Source of the DNA: Mimachlamys varia
Lineage: Eukaryota > Mollusca > Bivalvia > Pectinida > Pectinidae
Direction: 5' to 3'
Assembly: GCA_947623455.1 (NCBI GenBank)
Contig: OX392534.1
Location: 11,046,001 to 11,110,000 of the forward strand
DNA: 64,000 bases
The first letter of the stretch is position 1; each line of letters opens with the position of its first letter. Shown here one piece after another: positions 59,030 through 64,000 of this stretch. Under the pieces are notes generated by a model, which worked only from the letters and a program-made list of their open reading frames with translations, was not told the DNA's origin and did not search any database. Position numbers and translations under genes: made by a program.

Positions 59030-59257
59030 TGGTCTGGAGACTGGCAGCCATGCCCTCCAGGTCTCTGGAGACAGGAAGTCACGCCCTCCAGGTCTTTGGA
59101 GACTGGCAGCAACACCCTCCAGGTCTCTGGAGACTGGCAGCCACGCCCTCCAGGTCTCTGGAGACAGGAAGTCACCCCCTCCAGGTCTCTGGAGACTGGC
59201 AGCCACGCCCTCCAGGTCTCTGGAGACAGGAAGTCACGCCCTCCAGGTCTCGTACAT
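59030..59257. repeat. 31-bp minisatellite, about 7 copies
   Basis: The unit is GGAGACTGGCAGCCACGCCC plus TCCAGGTCTCT. A variant unit, GGAGACAGGAAGTCACGCCC, alternates irregularly. The 31-bp period shifts frame each unit and the unit has no stop, so all forward frames stay open. This is not coding evidence. Confidence 0.92.
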
Positions 59258-59589
59258 TACTAGTACTCTCCCAAACTGATCTCGAACCATTTCTATTTAC
59301 CAGGGCATTTCAGCTTAACAATTTCTGTCTTTAACGTTTCAGCTATACTTTCAGCTTTGCTGTCATATTCTTCGGAAATTCCATGTTTAAGACTATAAAA
59401 TATTTTGTCAAAATATTGCTGCATAAGATATATAAAGTGTCCTTGTTAGACACGTATGGACTTCTTGTAACTTGGGAAATACTAGGACCAAGATGCAAAT
59501 GTTCCTCGGTCTTCTCGTTAGACATAACTATAAAATAGCATATACTTATATACACGTCTGACCAGTCAGGTAGAAATAGACTACTGAAC
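59258..59589. other. spacer between two minisatellites
   Basis: A 330-bp non-repetitive stretch with no gene recognised. Confidence 0.5.
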
Positions 59590-62500
59590 GACATGTAACA
59601 GACGTACAGACATGTAACAGGCGTACAGACATGTAACAGACGTACAGACATGTAACAGGCGTACAGACATATAACAGACGTACAGACATGTAACAGGCGC
59701 ACAGTCATGTAACAGACGTACAGACATGTAACAGACGTACAGACATGTAACAGGCGTACAGACATGTAACAGACGTACAGATATGTAACAGGCTTACAGA
59801 CATGTACCAGACGTACAGACATGTAACAGACGTACAGACATGTAACAGGCGTACAGACGTGTAACAGACGTACAGACGTGTAACAGACGTACAGACATGT
59901 AACAGACGTACAGACATGTACCAGGCGTACAGACATGTAACAGACGAACAGACATGTAACAGGCGTACAGACGTGTAACAGACGTACAGACATGTACCAG
60001 GCGTACAGACATGTAACAGACGTACAGACATGTAACAGACGTACAGACATGTAACAGGCGTACAGACGTGTAACAGACGTACAGACGTGTAACAGACGTA
60101 CAGACATGTACCAGGCGTACAGACGTGTAACAGACGTACAGACATGTAACAGACGTACAGACATGCAACAGGCGTACAGACATGTACCAGGCGTACAGAC
60201 ATGTAACAGACGTACAGACATGTACCAGACGTACAGACATGTAACAGGCGTACAGACGTGTAACAGACGTACAGACATGTAACAGACGTACAGACATGTA
60301 CCAGGCGTACAGACATGTAACAGACGTACAGATATGTACCAGGCATACAGACATGTAACAGACGTACAGACATGTAACAGGCGTACAGACGTGTAACAGG
60401 CGTACAGACATGTAACAAACGTACAGACATGTAACAGGCGTACAGACATGTAACAGACGTACAGACATGTAACAGACGTACAGACATGTAACAGACGTAC
60501 AGACATGTAACAGGCGTACAGACGTGTAACAGGCGTACAGACATGTAACAAACGTACAGACATGTAACAGGCGTACAGACATGTAACAGACGTACAGACA
60601 TGTAACAGACGTACAGACATGTACCAGGCGTACAGACATGTAACAGGCGTACAGACGTGTAACAGACTTACAGACATGTAACAGGCGTACAGACATGTAA
60701 CAGGCGTACAGACATGTAACAGACGTACAGACATGTAACAGACGTACAGACATGTAACAGGCGTACAGACATGTACCAGATTTACAGACGTGTAACAGAC
60801 GTACAGACATGTAACAGGCGTACAGACGTGTAACAGGCGTACAGACATGTAACAGACGTACAGACATGTAACAGGCGTACAGACATGTAACAGGCGTACA
60901 GACATGTAACAGACGTACATACATGCAACAGAAATACAGACATGAAACATACCTACAGACATGTACCAGGCGTACAGACATGTAACAGACGTACAGATAT
61001 GTACCAGGCATACAGACATGTAACAGACGTACAGACATGTAACAGGCGTACAGACGTGTAACAGGCGTACAGACATGTAACAAACGTACAGACATGTAAC
61101 AGGCGTACAGACATGTAACAGACGTACAGACATGTAACAGACGTACAGACATGTACCAGGCGTACAGACATGTAACAGACGTACAGACGTGTAACAGACG
61201 TACAGACATGCAACAGGCGTACAGACATGTACCAGGCGTACAGACATGTAACAGACGTACAGACATGCAACAGGCGTACAGACATGTACCAGGCGTACAG
61301 ACATGTACCAGGCGTACAGACATGTAACAGACGTACAGACATGTAACAGACGTACAGACATGTAACAGGCGTACAGACATGTAACAGACGTACAGACATG
61401 TAACAGACGTACAAACATGTAACAGGCGTACAGACATGTAACAGACGTACAGACATGTAACAGGCGTACAGACATGTAACAGGCGTACAGACATGTACCA
61501 GGTGTACAGACATGTAACAGACGTACAGACATGTAACAGACGTACAGACATGTACCAGACGTACAGACGTGTAACAGACGTACAGACATGTAACAGACGT
61601 ACAGACGTGTAACAGACGTACAGACATGTAACAGACGTACAGACGTGTAACAGACGTACAGACATGTAACAGGCGTACAGACATGTACCAGGCGTACAGA
61701 CATGTACCAGGCGTACAGATATGTAACAGACGTACAGACATGCAACAGGCGTACAGACATGTTACAGGCGTACAGACATGTAACAGGCGTACAGACATGT
61801 TACAGGCGTACAGACATGTAACAGGCGTACAGACGTGTAACAGACGTACAGACGTGTAACAGACGTACAGACATGTAACAGGCGTACAGACATGTACCAG
61901 GCGTACAGACATGTAACAGACGTACAGACATGCAACAGGCGTACAGACATGTAACAGGCGTACAGACGTGTAATAGGCGTACAGACATGTAACAGACGTA
62001 CAGACATGTAACAGACGTACAGACATGTAACAGGCGTCCAGACATGTAACAGACGTACAGACATGTACCAGGCGTACAGACATGTAACAGGCGTACAGAC
62101 GTGTAACAGACGTACAGACATGTAACAGACGTACAGACATGTACCAGGCGTACAGACATGTAACAGACGTACAGATATGTACCAGGCATACAGACATGTA
62201 ACAGACGTACAGACATGTAACAGGCGTACAGACGTGTAACAGGCGTACAGACATGTAACAAACGTACAGACATGTAACAGGCGTACAGACATGTAACAGA
62301 CGTACAGACATGTAACAGACGTACAGACATGTACCAGGCGTACAGACATGTAACAGGCGTACAGACGTGTAACAGACTTACAGACATGTAACAGGCGTAC
62401 AGACATGTAACAGGCGTACAGACATGTAACAGACGTACAGACATGTAACAGACGTACAGACATGTAACAGGCGTACAGACATGTACCAGATTTACAGACG

Positions 62501-62750
62501 TGTAACAGACGTACAGACATGTAACAGGCGTACAGACGTGTAACAGGCGTACAGACATGTAACAGACGTACAGACATGTAACAGGCGTACAGACATGTAA
62601 CAGGCGTACAGACATGTAACAGACGTACATACATGCAACAGAAATACAGACATGAAACATACCTACAGACATGTAACAGACGTTCAAACATGTAACAGAC
62701 ATGTAACATACATATACAATCATGTAACAGACGTACAGACATGTTACAGA
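59590..62750. repeat. 19-bp minisatellite, about 165 units, with higher-order repeats
   Basis: The unit is ACAGACATGTAACAGACGT, with common variants at position 15 (AGAC/AGGC), ACGTG for ACATG, and TACC for TAAC. Blocks of variant units are repeated. The segment 60481-60970 recurs at 62191-62680, exactly 1710 bp (90 units) away. The variant GATATGTACCAGGCATACAG recurs at 60331, 60996 and 62174 (35 and 97 units). The minus strand has no stop in any frame, which gives long artificial frames of Cys/Val/Tyr-rich 19-residue repeats. Confidence 0.95.
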
Positions 62751-63450
62751 CGTACAGTCATGTTACAGACGCACAGTCATGCAGCAAACAGACATTTAAC
62801 AGACGTACAAATATATAACAGACGTACAGTCATGTACCAGGCATGCATACATGTAACAGACGTACATACATCGATGTAACATACATGTACATACAGACGT
62901 GCAGCCATTTAACAGACGGAAAGACATGTGACAGAAGTGCATACATGCAACAGACACACAAGACATGAAACACACATGCAAACATATAACAGACATACAG
63001 ATATGAAACATACATACATACATGTAACAGACGTACATACAGACATATAACAGACGTACATACAGACATGTAACAGACGTTCAAACATGTAACAGACATA
63101 CAAACATGTAACAGACGTACAGACATGTAACAGACGTACAGACATGCAACATGCATCTGTACATACTGTTATGTAACATAAGTACAGACATAAAACAGAT
63201 GTACATACAGACATAAAACAGACGTACATACAGACATAAAACAGACGTACATACAGACATAAAACAGACGTACATACAGACATGTAACAGACGTACATAC
63301 AGACATAAAACAGACGTACATACAGACATAAAACAGACGTATATACAGACATGTAACAGACGTACATACAGACATGAAACAGACGTGCATACAGACATAA
63401 AACAGACGTACATACAGACATGAAACAGACGTACATACAGACATGAAACA
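62751..63450. repeat. degenerate edge of the minisatellite with a 23-bp derivative array
   Basis: The 19-bp units decay from 62751. At 63190-63450 they become a regular 23-bp unit, ACAGACGTACATACAGACAT plus AAA, in about eleven copies, apparently by gaining ACAT. Confidence 0.85.
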
Positions 63451-63850
63451 GACAGTCTGTCAACAGAAATACATTTTGTAAGGACAGATATGTTAAAGAT
63501 ATACATGTACATTAAAAGCAAAATGGCCTTATAGATCGATAGCAAAACATATACTGTTAGGAATATATAATATGTACAACCTTGTAACAGACATTCAGTC
63601 ATGTTACAGACATACAGACAGACATGTAACAGGCGTACATACATGTAACAGACGTACCAACATGTAAAAGACGTACATACATACATGTAACATACGTACG
63701 GTTATGTAACAGACGTACATACAGACATAAATAAGACAGTCTGTCAACAGAAATAAGGACAGATATGTAAAAGACATACATTAAAAGCAAAATAGCCTGA
63801 TAGATTGATAACAAAACATATACACACTGTTCAATATATAATATGTACCG
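63451..63850. repeat. duplicated segment at the array's right edge
   Basis: 63451-63580 and 63733-63848 share GACAGTCTGTCAACAGAAAT, TTAAAAGCAAAAT and AATATATAATATGTAC in order, with small indels. Minisatellite-like units lie between them, so the array and its flank were duplicated together. Confidence 0.8.
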
Positions 63851-64000
63851 TAAATTTATACATTCTCCTCTTTTTAACTTTATATTTCCCCATAGCACTG
63901 TTTTGTTTTTTTTTTAATTTCACGGAAGTTCTCTTCTGATGATGATCCGCAATGAAAAAGCTGATGATTATGGATCATGTGCAGATACATCCTCGAAATT

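Noticed and set aside
58838..59334. Overlapping frames on both strands over the 31-bp repeat
   Set aside because: Same arithmetic effect of a stop-free minisatellite, with no domain or gene context.
59343..63898. Long minus-strand open frames up to 805 codons
   Set aside because: They follow from a stop-free 19-bp unit whose length is not a multiple of 3. All three frames are open and give the same peptide cycle.

Overview
The window looks like nuclear DNA of an invertebrate animal, most likely a bivalve mollusc. It is AT-rich, has one host gene with small exons and long introns, and is packed with degraded transposable elements of kinds I know from bivalve genomes. The bivalve assignment rests on remembered repeat families, not on a search. 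There is no sign of prokaryotic organisation, and I found no tRNA gene, rRNA gene or CRISPR array.

The left half (1-31333) is one gene on the minus strand, a plexin-type semaphorin receptor. I could place 14 exons between 31333 (start codon) and 668. Every boundary is GT/AG, every phase matches the next exon, and together they give 948 codons: signal peptide, Sema domain, then three PSI modules alternating with IPT-like segments. The gene runs off the left edge, so the last IPT repeats, the membrane segment and the cytoplasmic GAP region are outside the window.

The introns hold transposon debris. There is a tRNA-derived SINE with a LINE-like tail (4362-4870), a repeat with a hairpin end (5585-6941), a CR1/Jockey-like LINE relic (7770-9960) and a TTAA-flanked MITE (10152-10518). 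Further right are a SINE nested inside a motif-rich MITE (14190-15018), a second hairpin-ended family (15658-17560 and 24940-25668), a minus-strand LINE relic (19240-21370) and two side-by-side relics of a DIRS/gypsy-like retroelement (22690-24110). Several nearly perfect fold-back palindromes are scattered among them.

The right half (31334-64000) shows no convincing host gene. It has a 2.6-kb tandem duplication leading into a long frameshifted LINE (34211-43035), a second LINE 3' end (43640-44440), a pogo-like DDE transposase relic (48535-49670) and a YqaJ-type nuclease relic (49979-51000). It also has two more TTAA MITEs, a CCGG-rich terminal-inverted-repeat element (55155-55892), another MITE (57668-57926) and several minisatellites. 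The largest minisatellite is a 19-bp array of about 165 units (59590-62750) with higher-order repeats. The long overlapping reading frames there come from the repeat period and are not genes.
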